A stretch of 64,000 nucleotides of DNA, from assembly GCA_028290545.1 (NCBI GenBank), contig JAQGJP010000029.1, positions 59,953-123,952 on the forward strand, read 5' to 3'. This document shows, in pieces, positions 43,171 to 53,430 of the stretch (positions are counted from its first letter, which is position 1; each line of letters starts with the position of its first letter). Origin of the DNA: Rhizobium sp. (GTDB lineage: Bacteria; Pseudomonadota; Alphaproteobacteria; Rhizobiales; Rhizobiaceae). The position numbers were made by a program, and so were the translations under genes. The notes under the pieces are model-generated. The model searched no databases. It was given only the letters and a program-made list of their open reading frames with translations, and was not told the DNA's origin.

Positions 43171-43932
43171 TTACGCGACCGCCTGCTGGATACGCTCGAG
43201 CAGAGTATAATCAGTCAGATCAAGTTTCAAAGGGGTAACGGAGATCTTGCCGTCCCGGAGCGCATGAATATCGGTGCCCTCGCGGAAATCGCCCTTGCGG
43301 CTGTCGAATTTCAGCCAGTAATAAGGCAATCCGCGCCCATCCTTGCGCTTTTCAACATTCATGCCGAAATCGAGCTTGCCCTGCGCGGTGACTGCGATTC
43401 CCTGGACGTCTTCCGGCTGGCAATTCGGAAAGTTGATATTCATGAAACTCCAGTTCGGCATATCGACGGCCATCAACTTCTTCAGAAGCTCGGGCGCGTA
43501 CTGCTCGGCGACCTGCCACGGCACACTCCGCTCACCATCGAGATAATTCGCCGCCTGCGACAGGGCGAAGGATTTGATGCCCTGCAACGTGCCTTCGATG
43601 GCGCCGGCGATCGTGCCGGAATAGGTGACGTCATCGGCCATGTTGGCGCCGGAATTCACGCCGGAAAGCACGAGATCCGGCTTCATTTCAGCCATGACTT
43701 CCTTGACGCCCATGATCACGCAATCGGTCGGCGTGCCGCGCAACGCAAAATGCTTTTCGGAGATCTGGCGCAGGCGCAGCGGTTCGGAGAGAGACAGCGA
43801 ATGGGCAAGGCCGCTCTGGTCGGTCTCGGGCGCCACGATCCAGACATCTTCGGTCAGTGTGCGGGCGATGCGCTCCAGGACAGCGAGCCCCTCGGCGTGA
43901 ATGCCGTCGTCATTGGTCAAAAGAATGCGCAC
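43171..43932 (-). CDS. surE: 5'/3'-nucleotidase SurE
   Basis: The 253-residue protein begins [16 protein letters not shown] with the metal-binding Asp pair. [10 protein letters not shown] and [25 protein letters not shown], the Asn-containing active-site loops, follow. It dephosphorylates nucleoside monophosphates and is linked to stationary-phase survival. The start is 3 bp after the serS stop, and pcm follows, giving the operon serS-surE-pcm. Confidence 0.97.
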   Translation of the reverse strand: MRILLTNDDGIHAEGLAVLERIARTLTEDVWIVAPETDQSGLAHSLSLSEPLRLRQISEKHFALRGTPTDCVIMGVKEVMAEMKPDLVLSGVNSGANMADDVTYSGTIAGAIEGTLQGIKSFALSQAANYLDGERSVPWQVAEQYAPELLKKLMAVDMPNWSFMNINFPNCQPEDVQGIAVTAQGKLDFGMNVEKRKDGRGLPYYWLKFDSRKGDFREGTDIHALRDGKISVTPLKLDLTDYTLLERIQQAVA

Positions 43933-43935
43933 TGC

Positions 43936-45219
<1,284 letters not shown>

Positions 45220-45349
45220 CAGAGCACCATAGGTCTGGAAATGAGGGAATCCAAATCGATTCCCCCTTTGAATGGGTTTTGGCGCGAAGCGGCCAAAAAC
45301 TCAAGTTGCAACTTGCGCCCTAGGACACACCCGACACGCCGCAGCATGA

Positions 45350-46150
45350 TCAGCTGTCGGCCTGGTCTTCAATCGCTTTGCGAGATCGGCCCTTTTCGAT
45401 CAACCGGGCAGCGATGATCGAGATTTCGTAGAGCAGGATGGTCGGGATCGCCAGGCCAAGCTGTGAAATCGGATCGGGCGGCGTCAACACCGCTGCAACG
45501 ACAAAGGCAATGACGATCGCGTATTTGCGCTTCTCGGACAGCGACTTGGAACTCAGAAGATCGACACGCACCAGAAGCGATGTCACCACAGGCAGCTGGA
45601 ACACAAGACCGAAGGAGAAGATCAGCATCATGATCAGGTCGAGATACTCGGAGACCTTCGGCATCAGCTGGATCGCCACCTGGCCCTCGCCGCCTGCCTG
45701 CTGCATCGACAGGAAGAACCACATGACCATGGGAGTGAAGAAGAAATAGACCAGCGCACCGCCCAGAATGAACAGCAGAGGTGAGGCGATGAGGAACGGC
45801 AGGAAGGCCGCGCGCTCGTTTTTGTAAAGGCCCGGAGCCACGAATTTATAGATCTGGGTCGCGATCACCGGAAAGGCGACCACCATTGCGCCGAACATCG
45901 CCACCTTGATCTGGGTGAAGAAGAATTCCTGCGGCGCGGTATAAATGAGTTCCGCATCCTCGACCCTCAAGCCAGCCCAGACCACGGCCGTGCGATAGGG
46001 TATGACGAGCAGGTTGAACAACATCTTGCCGAAATAGAAGCAGACCAGAAAGGCCGCGAAGAACGCCACGACCGCCCAGATCAAACGCTTTCGAAGTTCG
46101 ATCAGATGCTCGATCAGCGGCTGCGGCTTGTCTTCGATTTCGGCTGTCAT
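45350..46150 (-). CDS. tatC: Sec-independent protein translocase subunit TatC
   Basis: The 266-residue protein has six transmembrane segments, the cytoplasmic N-terminal HLIELRKRL motif and the conserved PQEFFFTQIKVAMFGAMVVAFP region. Both contribute to twin-arginine signal recognition. The start overlaps the tatB stop by 4 bp. It is the last gene of tatABC and is followed by serS 130 bp later. Confidence 0.97.
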   Translation of the reverse strand: MTAEIEDKPQPLIEHLIELRKRLIWAVVAFFAAFLVCFYFGKMLFNLLVIPYRTAVVWAGLRVEDAELIYTAPQEFFFTQIKVAMFGAMVVAFPVIATQIYKFVAPGLYKNERAAFLPFLIASPLLFILGGALVYFFFTPMVMWFFLSMQQAGGEGQVAIQLMPKVSEYLDLIMMLIFSFGLVFQLPVVTSLLVRVDLLSSKSLSEKRKYAIVIAFVVAAVLTPPDPISQLGLAIPTILLYEISIIAARLIEKGRSRKAIEDQADS

Positions 46151-46914
46151 GCGTCACCCGCTTTCATGGTGGTCTTGCGGGCGGCGGCCCTTTTGGGCTT
46201 GGTGTTTTCGCTGGCGGCAATATCGGGAGTGAATGCGATTGCCGGATTCTTGCGGCTGGCTGGCTTCGTGGCCGCCGCCTCGGCGGCAACGGCTGCAACA
46301 GCAGCATCCTTGATCCGCACCGGCGCCTTCCTGGTGGCAGGCTTGGCCAGCACCGGGTCGGCAACGGCTGCATCCGACAGGCTCTTGGGCTCGGCTGCCC
46401 TCCTGCGGGTCGTCTTCGGCTTGGCGGGAGGCGTCTCGATCACATTTGCTGCCAAAGGCTGGGCCAGGGGTGCGGGCTCGGCGATCTTCTCAACCGCGGC
46501 CGGCGTTGCCGCAGCGGCGATGGGTTCGATGGCAGGCGTCGCGGCAGTTTCTGCAGCGGGCGTAACCGCAGTCACGGTGTTCGGCGGCGTCGCCGTCACC
46601 GGCGGCGTCATATCTGAAGCCTTTTGCAGATCGGACTTGATGTCCTCGCCGAGCTTCCGGATCGGGTTCATCGCATCGCGCAACGAATTCGTCGGATTGA
46701 GCTTACTGACCTCGCTCAGTCCCTTTCGGACGTCGTCGAGATCCGCTTCACGCAGGGCCTGATCGAACTGACCCTTGAATTCATTGGCCATTCCACGCAT
46801 CCTTGTGGCCATTTTGCCAAAGGTACGCAACATTCCAGGCAGATCCTTGGGACCCACCACGATAATCAGAATGAGCGCGATGACAAGGATCTCGCTCCAG
46901 CCGACTTCAAGCAT
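46147..46914 (-). CDS. tatB: Sec-independent protein translocase subunit TatB
   Basis: The 255-residue protein has the TatB N-terminus MLEVGWSEILVIALILIIVVGPKDLP, one membrane helix with Glu8, then an amphipathic helix. A long Ala/Pro/Thr/Lys-rich tail (about 100-255) is larger than in E. coli TatB. It binds TatC in the substrate receptor complex. It lies 63 bp after tatA and overlaps tatC. Confidence 0.95.
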   Translation of the reverse strand: MLEVGWSEILVIALILIIVVGPKDLPGMLRTFGKMATRMRGMANEFKGQFDQALREADLDDVRKGLSEVSKLNPTNSLRDAMNPIRKLGEDIKSDLQKASDMTPPVTATPPNTVTAVTPAAETAATPAIEPIAAAATPAAVEKIAEPAPLAQPLAANVIETPPAKPKTTRRRAAEPKSLSDAAVADPVLAKPATRKAPVRIKDAAVAAVAAEAAATKPASRKNPAIAFTPDIAASENTKPKRAAARKTTMKAGDA

Positions 46915-46977
46915 CTCGCACGTTTCCTGCGGATGGGCGCGGCACCACCGTGCCGCCGGCCCGGTCCGATATTCGGG

Positions 46978-47169
46978 TTACTTCACTTCGTCGGCTTTGT
47001 GTTCAACAGTCGAGGACTTGTCGGCCGTATCTTCTTCAGCCATCCCCTTCTTGAAATTCTTGATACCCTTGGCAACATCGCCCATTAGTTCGGGAATCTT
47101 GCCGCGACCAAAGAAAATCAGGACAACCGCAAGAACGATCAGCCAGTGCCATACACTAAAAGAACCCAT
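46978..47169 (-). CDS. tatA: Sec-independent protein translocase subunit TatA
   Basis: The 63-residue protein has the short TatA helix ([21 protein letters not shown]), the hinge and an amphipathic helix ([19 protein letters not shown]). A polar C-terminus follows. It multimerises to form the protein-conducting element. It is the first gene of tatABC and is preceded by 170 bp holding the probable promoter. Confidence 0.97.
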   Translation of the reverse strand: MGSFSVWHWLIVLAVVLIFFGRGKIPELMGDVAKGIKNFKKGMAEEDTADKSSTVEHKADEVK

Positions 47170-47339
47170 GCCTTGTTACTCCCAAGTTCGCACGCTGACC
47201 TGATTTAGTCATTTATTGCGGCTATTTCAAATACCAATGTGTCACGTTCGTTAACGGAAACGCTGGCATACCGCAATCCCGGATGATGCATTCGCGCTGA
47301 TTTCCTCTGGAAATCAGTGGCTTCGCCGCCAACGGCCAC

Positions 47340-48002
47340 TCATTGCTCCGCATCTCCACCCGGCGTCAATAATCCAAGTTCCTCAAGATCGAGCTGGGTA
47401 ATGGGGTCTTCGTCGGCCCCGAGGTCGTCGTCACCCCGCGGTATTGGCATCGACAGCCCCGGCGGAATGCGTCCTGACAGCATGCCGGCAGCCTTGAGCT
47501 CCTCCATCCCCGGCAGGTCGCGGATCTCGGCCAGGCCGAAATGGTCGAGAAAATCGCGCGTGGTGCCGAAGGTCACGGGACGGCCCGGCGTGCGGCGACG
47601 ACCGCGAAACTTCACCCAGCCGGCCTCAAGCAAAACATCCAGCGTGCCCTTGGAAGTCGAGACCCCGCGGATGTCCTCGATCTCGGCGCGCGTCACCGGC
47701 TGGTGATAGGCGATGATCGAAAGGACTTCGAGCGCCGCGCGGGACAATTTCTTGACCTCCTGCCCATCCTGCCGGAGCGCGAAGGAAAGATCGGATGCGG
47801 TGCGAAACGCCCAGCGACCGTCGATGGCGACGAGGTTGACGCCTCGGCTCGAATAGAAATCCCTGAGCGCCGAGAGAATGGCCTTCAGATCGGTGCCGGT
47901 CGGCAGGCGTTCCGCCAGATAACTCTCCGATACGGGCGCTGCGGAAGCGAAAATCAGCGCTTCGATCGAACGTGCCTCATCCCGATCAAGCACCGACCCC
48001 AT
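47340..48002 (-). CDS. scpB: Segregation and condensation protein B
   Basis: From the Met at 48002 the product has 220 residues. Two winged-helix domains include EARSIEALIFASAAPVSES and LEVLSIIAYHQPVTRAEIEDIRGVS. The GRPVTFGTTRDFLDHFGL block is strongly conserved in ScpB. With ScpA it forms the kleisin/kite part of the SMC condensin. An in-frame start at 48080 would overlap scpA by 56 bp and is less likely. The C-terminal tail is acidic. Confidence 0.94.
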   Translation of the reverse strand: MGSVLDRDEARSIEALIFASAAPVSESYLAERLPTGTDLKAILSALRDFYSSRGVNLVAIDGRWAFRTASDLSFALRQDGQEVKKLSRAALEVLSIIAYHQPVTRAEIEDIRGVSTSKGTLDVLLEAGWVKFRGRRRTPGRPVTFGTTRDFLDHFGLAEIRDLPGMEELKAAGMLSGRIPPGLSMPIPRGDDDLGADEDPITQLDLEELGLLTPGGDAEQ

Positions 48003-48024
48003 GCGGATGTCGGTGTCCGGCTCT

Positions 48025-48897
48025 TCAATCAAGGCCGGCCTCCATGGCGATGATGTCCTTTTCCGTGACAGGATTGACACCGGTGCGCATGTAGATCGGT
48101 GTAAAGGCGCCGTCCTGCCGAAGCTCGATCCGCCCTTCCCTCACGAGTTCGAGCGTTGCGGCAAACGAACTGGCGATCGCCGTTGGCCGCTCTTCGGGAT
48201 CGGCCATGTAGCGGATCAGGAAGCCGTCCAGCGCGGTCCAGCCGTCCAGCGCGCCAACCAGCCTTGCGAGCATCAGCCGGGCTTCCGCAAGCGACCAGAC
48301 CCGGCGGCGGGCGATGGTAACATTGGTGACCGCCTGCCGCTGCCGAAGCGCGGCATAGGCCGACAGGAGATCATAGAAACTGGCGTCGTAGGCGGATTTA
48401 TGCTCGTCCGGGATGAGTTCGGGTGCCCCGCGCGCGAAGAAATCCCGCCCCAGCCGATCGCGATTGACCAGCCGGCTCGCCGCCTCGCGCATGGCTTCCA
48501 GGCGTCGCAGCCGAAAGGCCAGGGTCGCGGCCATCTCCTCGCCCGAAGGACCGTCGTCCTTGGGCGGCAGGGGAATCAGCAGGCGCGACTTGAGATAGGC
48601 GAGCCAGGCGGCCATCACCAGATAATCGGCGGCAAGTTCCAGCCGCACGCGGCGGGCCTGCTCGATGAAGCCGAGATATTGCTCGGCAAGCGCCAGCACG
48701 GAGATACGGGCGAGATCGACTTTCTGCGTGCGAGCCAGATGCAGCAGCAGATCGAGCGGCCCTTCAAAACCACCGACGTCGATCACCAGCGCCGGCTCAT
48801 CCTCGACATCCGTGCGCTCGGGCTTTTCACCCCATAATCTTTCGAACGAGGTGGCTGGCGGGTTCTGTGGGCCGGGCGCCGCCATCGCCGGCCTCAC
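48025..48897 (-). CDS. scpA: Segregation and condensation protein A (kleisin)
   Basis: The 290-residue protein has the N-terminal VIDVGGFEGPLDLLLHLARTQKVDL motif that contacts the SMC neck and the YLVMAAWLAYLKSRLLIPLP segment. A C-terminal winged helix with LVREGRIELRQDGAFTPIYM completes it. Its start overlaps the nagZ stop by 4 bp and the scpB gene follows, giving nagZ-scpA-scpB as a coupled unit, conserved in Rhizobiaceae. Confidence 0.95.
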   Translation of the reverse strand: MRPAMAAPGPQNPPATSFERLWGEKPERTDVEDEPALVIDVGGFEGPLDLLLHLARTQKVDLARISVLALAEQYLGFIEQARRVRLELAADYLVMAAWLAYLKSRLLIPLPPKDDGPSGEEMAATLAFRLRRLEAMREAASRLVNRDRLGRDFFARGAPELIPDEHKSAYDASFYDLLSAYAALRQRQAVTNVTIARRRVWSLAEARLMLARLVGALDGWTALDGFLIRYMADPEERPTAIASSFAATLELVREGRIELRQDGAFTPIYMRTGVNPVTEKDIIAMEAGLD

Positions 48898-49913
48898 ACG
48901 CTCGGCAGCAATGAATTGAACTCCGCCCTGATCGACGCTTCATCGAGATCGTCGATCCTCCCGAACGCAGCCTCGACGCGGAATGCGCGCTCCAACGCCT
49001 TGCCTGCCAGCGGCCGGGCCTCGGCAACGACCGCCTGCATCTCGTCCATCTTGCCGTTGCAGTGAAGCACGATATCGCAGCCATTGCTGGCGATTGCGCG
49101 CGCCCTGTCGCCCAGTGTGCCGGCCAGCGCGTTCATCGAACTGTCGTCCGACACAAGCAAACCGTCGAAACCGATTTCGCCGCGAATAATGTCGCGGATG
49201 ACGATCTCGGATGTGGTTGCCGGGTGCGTGGGGTCGATGGCGGTGAACACCACATGCGCTGTCATGGCCATCAGTTCGCCCGCCAGCGCCTTGAAGGGCG
49301 GAAAGTCATGTGCCCGAAGCTCGGCAAGCGGCGTATCGACCACAGGCAGTTCATGGTGGGAATCGGCAAAGCCGCGGCCGTGGCCGGGAATATGCTTTAT
49401 CACCGGCAGCACGCCGCCAGCCTTCAAACCAAGTGCCGCGGCGCGCCCCATCTCGGTGACGATTGCCGGTTGCTTTCCATAGGCACGGCTGCCGATCACA
49501 TCGCTTGCGCCTTCCACGGGCACGTCGAGGACAGGCAGGCAATCGACATTGATGCCGAGCCTCAGAAGATCGAAAGCGTGCAGGCGCGACATCAGCCAGG
49601 CTGCACGGCGCCCCTTCTCCGGATCGGCGTTGTAGATTGCCCCGAGATCGGCGCCGGAAGGATAACGCGGGCAGATCGGCTCGCGGATGCGCTGGACACG
49701 ACCGCCCTCCTGATCGATCAGCACCGGCGCATTGCGGCCACCGACCGTGTCGCGCAGGGCGGCAACCAGATCCTTGATCTGCTGCGGCTCGGCCGAGATG
49801 TTGCGGGCAAACAGGATGAAGCCCCAGGGTTGCTGGTCCTGATAAAAGGCGCGCTCGTCGGCCGTCAGTTCGAGGCCGCTGACTCCCAGGATAACTGCTT
49901 TTGATTCGCTCAT
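48894..49913 (-). CDS. nagZ: Beta-N-acetylhexosaminidase of peptidoglycan recycling
   Basis: The 339-residue GH3 enzyme contains PVLIDQEGGRVQRI and the NagZ-specific loop KHIPGHGRGFADSHHELP (about 170-187), which carries the catalytic Asp/His dyad. GLLVSDDSSMNAL has the nucleophile Asp. It cleaves GlcNAc from anhydromuropeptides in the cytoplasm. It overlaps scpA by 4 bp and follows the SPOR protein gene after a terminator, so its own promoter lies in the 106-bp gap. Confidence 0.96.
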   Translation of the reverse strand: MSESKAVILGVSGLELTADERAFYQDQQPWGFILFARNISAEPQQIKDLVAALRDTVGGRNAPVLIDQEGGRVQRIREPICPRYPSGADLGAIYNADPEKGRRAAWLMSRLHAFDLLRLGINVDCLPVLDVPVEGASDVIGSRAYGKQPAIVTEMGRAAALGLKAGGVLPVIKHIPGHGRGFADSHHELPVVDTPLAELRAHDFPPFKALAGELMAMTAHVVFTAIDPTHPATTSEIVIRDIIRGEIGFDGLLVSDDSSMNALAGTLGDRARAIASNGCDIVLHCNGKMDEMQAVVAEARPLAGKALERAFRVEAAFGRIDDLDEASIRAEFNSLLPSV

Positions 49914-49970
49914 GGCTCAATGATAGTTGGAATGATTGAAAAGGCGATGATGACACAGCACCGACCAACA

Positions 49971-49998
49971 GAAAAGGCGGGACTGGTCGGTCCCGCCT
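49971..49998 (-). terminator. Terminator of the SPOR protein gene
   Basis: An 8-bp stem GGCGGGAC/GTCCCGCC (49976-49983 with 49990-49997) is followed on the minus strand by TTTTCTG, 22 bp after the SPOR gene stop. Confidence 0.85.
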
Positions 49999-50019
49999 GA
50001 TCATTTCACCTGGATCGCA

Positions 50020-53000
50020 TCATTTAGAGACGAGGCAGCTGCCACCCGCCTGCTTGTAGCGCGAGCAGAGTTCAGTCGCTTCCTGGCGGGTGCCGACGGG
50101 AATGCGGACACGGTAGTAGGTGCCCTTGTTCTTGATCGCAGCCTTCCTGATATCGACGCTGCGGCCGCCGATCACACTTGCAAACTTGGCCGAGAGCTTG
50201 GTGTAGGAACTTTTGGCTTCGGCCTCTGACGGCAGTGAGGCAATCTGGATCACATAGGCGCCGGCTGGCGTCGTGGTCGTCTGGGCATTCTCGACCGGCT
50301 GCTTGACAGGATCGGCATTCGCCACTTCCTGCGTGTCGCGCACATTGCCCTGGTCGGTGACCGTCCCGACGATGTCGACCGGCTGGTCGACCGGCCGGTT
50401 TTCCGGGATCGGGGTGTTGGCGCTGATCTTGGTGGTCTTCACCGTATGGATCGGAGCGATCTCATCGACTTCCGCATTTGCCGCATCGTTGATGGCCGCC
50501 TGGGTGTCCTCGGTTTGGCTGACAGGCGCGTCGGCAACTTTTTCTTCCTGCTCGACGGGGGCTGCTTCCACGGGCTTTACAGCCGTCTCCTCCACCACAA
50601 CAGGCTTGTCTTCCGTCTTGACCGCAGGCTGCTCGTCCGTCACCGCCGGAGTGCTTTCCACCACATCAGCGGGCTTTTCGACCGGGGGCACGAATGCCTT
50701 GGTGTCGGCATTGGCTTCCTGCACCAACTTGCCAGTCTCGTCGTTCGCGGTCAGCCGGTCCGGTACCTCGGCAGAAGGAGCAATATCAAGCGAACGTTCC
50801 TGCGACGCTTCCGCCGGCGTTACATCCTTCGTTTCATCGACAACGGGTTCGTCGCGGGCGACCAGCGTACCGTCGGAGCGAACGACCATGGTCCGCACTT
50901 TGCGTGGCGATACGCCGCTGACCACTTTTTCCGTCGCGGTTATGTTCTTGTCCTGGCCATCTGGCAACAGGCGCGGATCGGATGTGTCACTGGTATCCGT
51001 TGTGTTGACCTGCTCCTCGTTGTCCATCGGCAGGTTTTCCGGCATCAGCGTCTTCTGAACGACATCCACGGGTTCCTCGTTGGAGGTCACCAGGCGTTCC
51101 TGCTTGGCGGCATCCTTATCGTCGCCGGAAACCCGGTCATAGACAGCCTTGTCCTGGTTCGGCACGGTCTGGCCGCCACGATCCTTCGGCAATACCTTCA
51201 CGGGGTCCTTGTCGGCGAGAATGATCTTGGGCTCGCTTGATGTCGTCATCAATTTCGAGCCGTCGCCGATATAGGCATAGACGCCCGCGCCACCGATCAG
51301 CATGACACCGGCGACCGAGGCGGCAAGGACCATAAGCCGGCGGCTCGTCGATCCCTCGCGCTTGCCCCCGTCATAGGCCGCTGGCGTCAGCGCCACCCGA
51401 TCCGGCGTGCTCGTGGCACGGTTCTCGCTCAGCGAACGGCGGAAATCCTCTTCGAGCGCCCGTTCGAACTCGTCGAGATCGGCGGATGGAACGGCAGCGA
51501 CATCGGGCAATGCGGCCTGGTTTGCACTTGTCGATTTCGGGCCGGTCGGGCGCATCCCCGGTTCGGCAGGACGCGAAAATATATGGGCCATTTCCGCGTC
51601 GATATCGATATCGTAGTCGGGTTGCGTCGGCGCGGACACGCCGTGATCGACCACCGGCATTTCCGGCACGTCCATCTCGGCCAAAGCCTCGACCGGATCG
51701 TCGTCGCCGGAAATCTGCGACGGATCGAACGGCAGTGATGAATAGTCCTCCGCAGGACGCGGTACAGCGACAAACGCCCGTTCAGGGAGGTAGGCCGGCC
51801 GCTCGGGGACGGTGACTTCGGCAACCTCTGCAAGTGCTGCCGGGCTGGCGACGATCTGATCCTCGTGCGCTGGTGGAGCGACCGAGTTTTCAACTTCCAT
51901 TTCCAGCATGTCGAGTTCGATCTCGGTGAGATCGAGTTCAAATGCGCCGTCGTCATGAACCTCCGGCACCGGCAGCGTCTCGACCGATGCAATTTCCGGT
52001 TCGGACTTCGACGCATCAACCAGTTCGGCTGCGGCAACAGCCGGGTCGGCGTCCAGTACGGGTATTTCGACAGCCGGGGGTAGCTGTTCTTTTGCGGGTT
52101 GGGCCGCAGGCATGGCGGCTGGAGCCTGCTGCCAGCGGGCGGCTGTGGTGTTGACCGGGTAGCGCTCGACATCGGCAAGCAACTCGTCAAGACCGAAGTC
52201 GTCATGCTTTGCAACGACCGGCACTTCCCTTGCGACGACCGGCGCTTCCGCGACAGCGGCTAAAGGCTCGGCAACATCTGTCACAACAGGCGTTTCGGGC
52301 TCGATCTCGGCCTGCGGATTGAATGCCTCCTGCTGCAGCTCTTCTACGGAAACCGTTTCGTCTGCCGTCGTATCGAACTGGCCGGGAACCTCATCACCCA
52401 GATCCTGCTCGGATACCCACTCTTGTTTGGATACCCAGGTCTGTTCAGGCGCGGAATCGGCGTCCAAATGAATGGGTTCTTCTACTTCCGCCTGAAAAGG
52501 CTCATCCGCTGCCTGGACGACGTAGGCTTCTTCCTCTTCGAAAATCTGCTGCTTGGTCTCGTGCCACAGGACTGGATCAACTTCGGCTTCCATCGCATCC
52601 AGAGCGGGGGCATCCAGTGCCGGCGCTTCGAACGAAACACTTTCGGGAAGAGCATCCGCCTTGACACTCAGGTCGTCATCTCCATAACCGGAGCGACCAT
52701 TATGCGGTTCAACGCTTTGCTCGACGCTATCGAAATCAGGCTCAACGCGTGACGGAACATCGTCCGGCACCTGCACCGCAGGTTGGACATATGCCGCGAC
52801 TTCCGGCTCGACGGCCGGAACCGGCTGCGCTGCGAAGTTTTCGGCAGCCAGTGGTGCGGCGCGCACGGGTTCGACCGCGCGCCTGGCATCGAAGGCCGCG
52901 AATTCACGAAGAATCTCGTCCTCGAGATCGAATACGGGATGGGAAACCGGGCGGACCGGCTGAACTTGCGCCCCGAATTCGGGGACCGGGACCGCACGCA

Positions 53001-53367
53001 GTTCCGGATAGTCCCGCACCGGTTCCGGCTCCGTAGCGGGATGGATTTCAACATCCGGCACCGCGACGAGTTCATCCTCGATGAATGCCGGATCGTCGGC
53101 GAGCACGGGCTCCTCGACAGACGGCGTCTCTTCCGGACGTGTCTCGAAAACGCGCTCGGGAACTGAGGGGGTTTCGTATTGTTCGAAACCCTTCAGCAGT
53201 TCGTCCTCGAGATCGAATTCGGGCTCACGACGGGCGTTCACCGGTTTCGGCCGCGTCTCGCCTTGTGGATCGAAACTAGCGATTCGAGCGAGTTCCGCCA
53301 GCGGATCATCATCCGCGAAGAAACCGTCCTCGGCGTTCTGCTTCAGCAAAAGCTGTTTATCTGCCAT
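50020..53367 (-). CDS. Large SPOR-domain membrane protein with acidic cytoplasmic region (1115 aa)
   Basis: The ATG at 53367 gives 1115 residues (a GTG three codons upstream is possible). Residues 1 to about 670 are a disordered acidic region rich in Glu, Pro, Ala and Val. It has recurring short motifs of the form FDLEDELLKGF and FDLEDEILREF near the N-terminus. One transmembrane helix follows (about 676-697, LMVLAASVAGVMLIGGAGVYAYI). A second Asp/Val/Pro-rich periplasmic linker leads to the C-terminal SPOR domain (about 1032-1115, YVIQIASLPSEAEAKSSYTKL ... GTYYRVRIPVGTRQEA). SPOR domains bind denuded glycan at division sites. It lies between argS and nagZ, in the same order as other rhizobia. 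Confidence 0.9.
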   Translation of the reverse strand: MADKQLLLKQNAEDGFFADDDPLAELARIASFDPQGETRPKPVNARREPEFDLEDELLKGFEQYETPSVPERVFETRPEETPSVEEPVLADDPAFIEDELVAVPDVEIHPATEPEPVRDYPELRAVPVPEFGAQVQPVRPVSHPVFDLEDEILREFAAFDARRAVEPVRAAPLAAENFAAQPVPAVEPEVAAYVQPAVQVPDDVPSRVEPDFDSVEQSVEPHNGRSGYGDDDLSVKADALPESVSFEAPALDAPALDAMEAEVDPVLWHETKQQIFEEEEAYVVQAADEPFQAEVEEPIHLDADSAPEQTWVSKQEWVSEQDLGDEVPGQFDTTADETVSVEELQQEAFNPQAEIEPETPVVTDVAEPLAAVAEAPVVAREVPVVAKHDDFGLDELLADVERYPVNTTAARWQQAPAAMPAAQPAKEQLPPAVEIPVLDADPAVAAAELVDASKSEPEIASVETLPVPEVHDDGAFELDLTEIELDMLEMEVENSVAPPAHEDQIVASPAALAEVAEVTVPERPAYLPERAFVAVPRPAEDYSSLPFDPSQISGDDDPVEALAEMDVPEMPVVDHGVSAPTQPDYDIDIDAEMAHIFSRPAEPGMRPTGPKSTSANQAALPDVAAVPSADLDEFERALEEDFRRSLSENRATSTPDRVALTPAAYDGGKREGSTSRRLMVLAASVAGVMLIGGAGVYAYIGDGSKLMTTSSEPKIILADKDPVKVLPKDRGGQTVPNQDKAVYDRVSGDDKDAAKQERLVTSNEEPVDVVQKTLMPENLPMDNEEQVNTTDTSDTSDPRLLPDGQDKNITATEKVVSGVSPRKVRTMVVRSDGTLVARDEPVVDETKDVTPAEASQERSLDIAPSAEVPDRLTANDETGKLVQEANADTKAFVPPVEKPADVVESTPAVTDEQPAVKTEDKPVVVEETAVKPVEAAPVEQEEKVADAPVSQTEDTQAAINDAANAEVDEIAPIHTVKTTKISANTPIPENRPVDQPVDIVGTVTDQGNVRDTQEVANADPVKQPVENAQTTTTPAGAYVIQIASLPSEAEAKSSYTKLSAKFASVIGGRSVDIRKAAIKNKGTYYRVRIPVGTRQEATELCSRYKQAGGSCLVSK

Positions 53368-53430
53368 TCTCACCACTCAAAATACGCTCTTCTGGGCTAT
53401 TGCCAGAGCAATGTGGGGAAATGGTGACAG

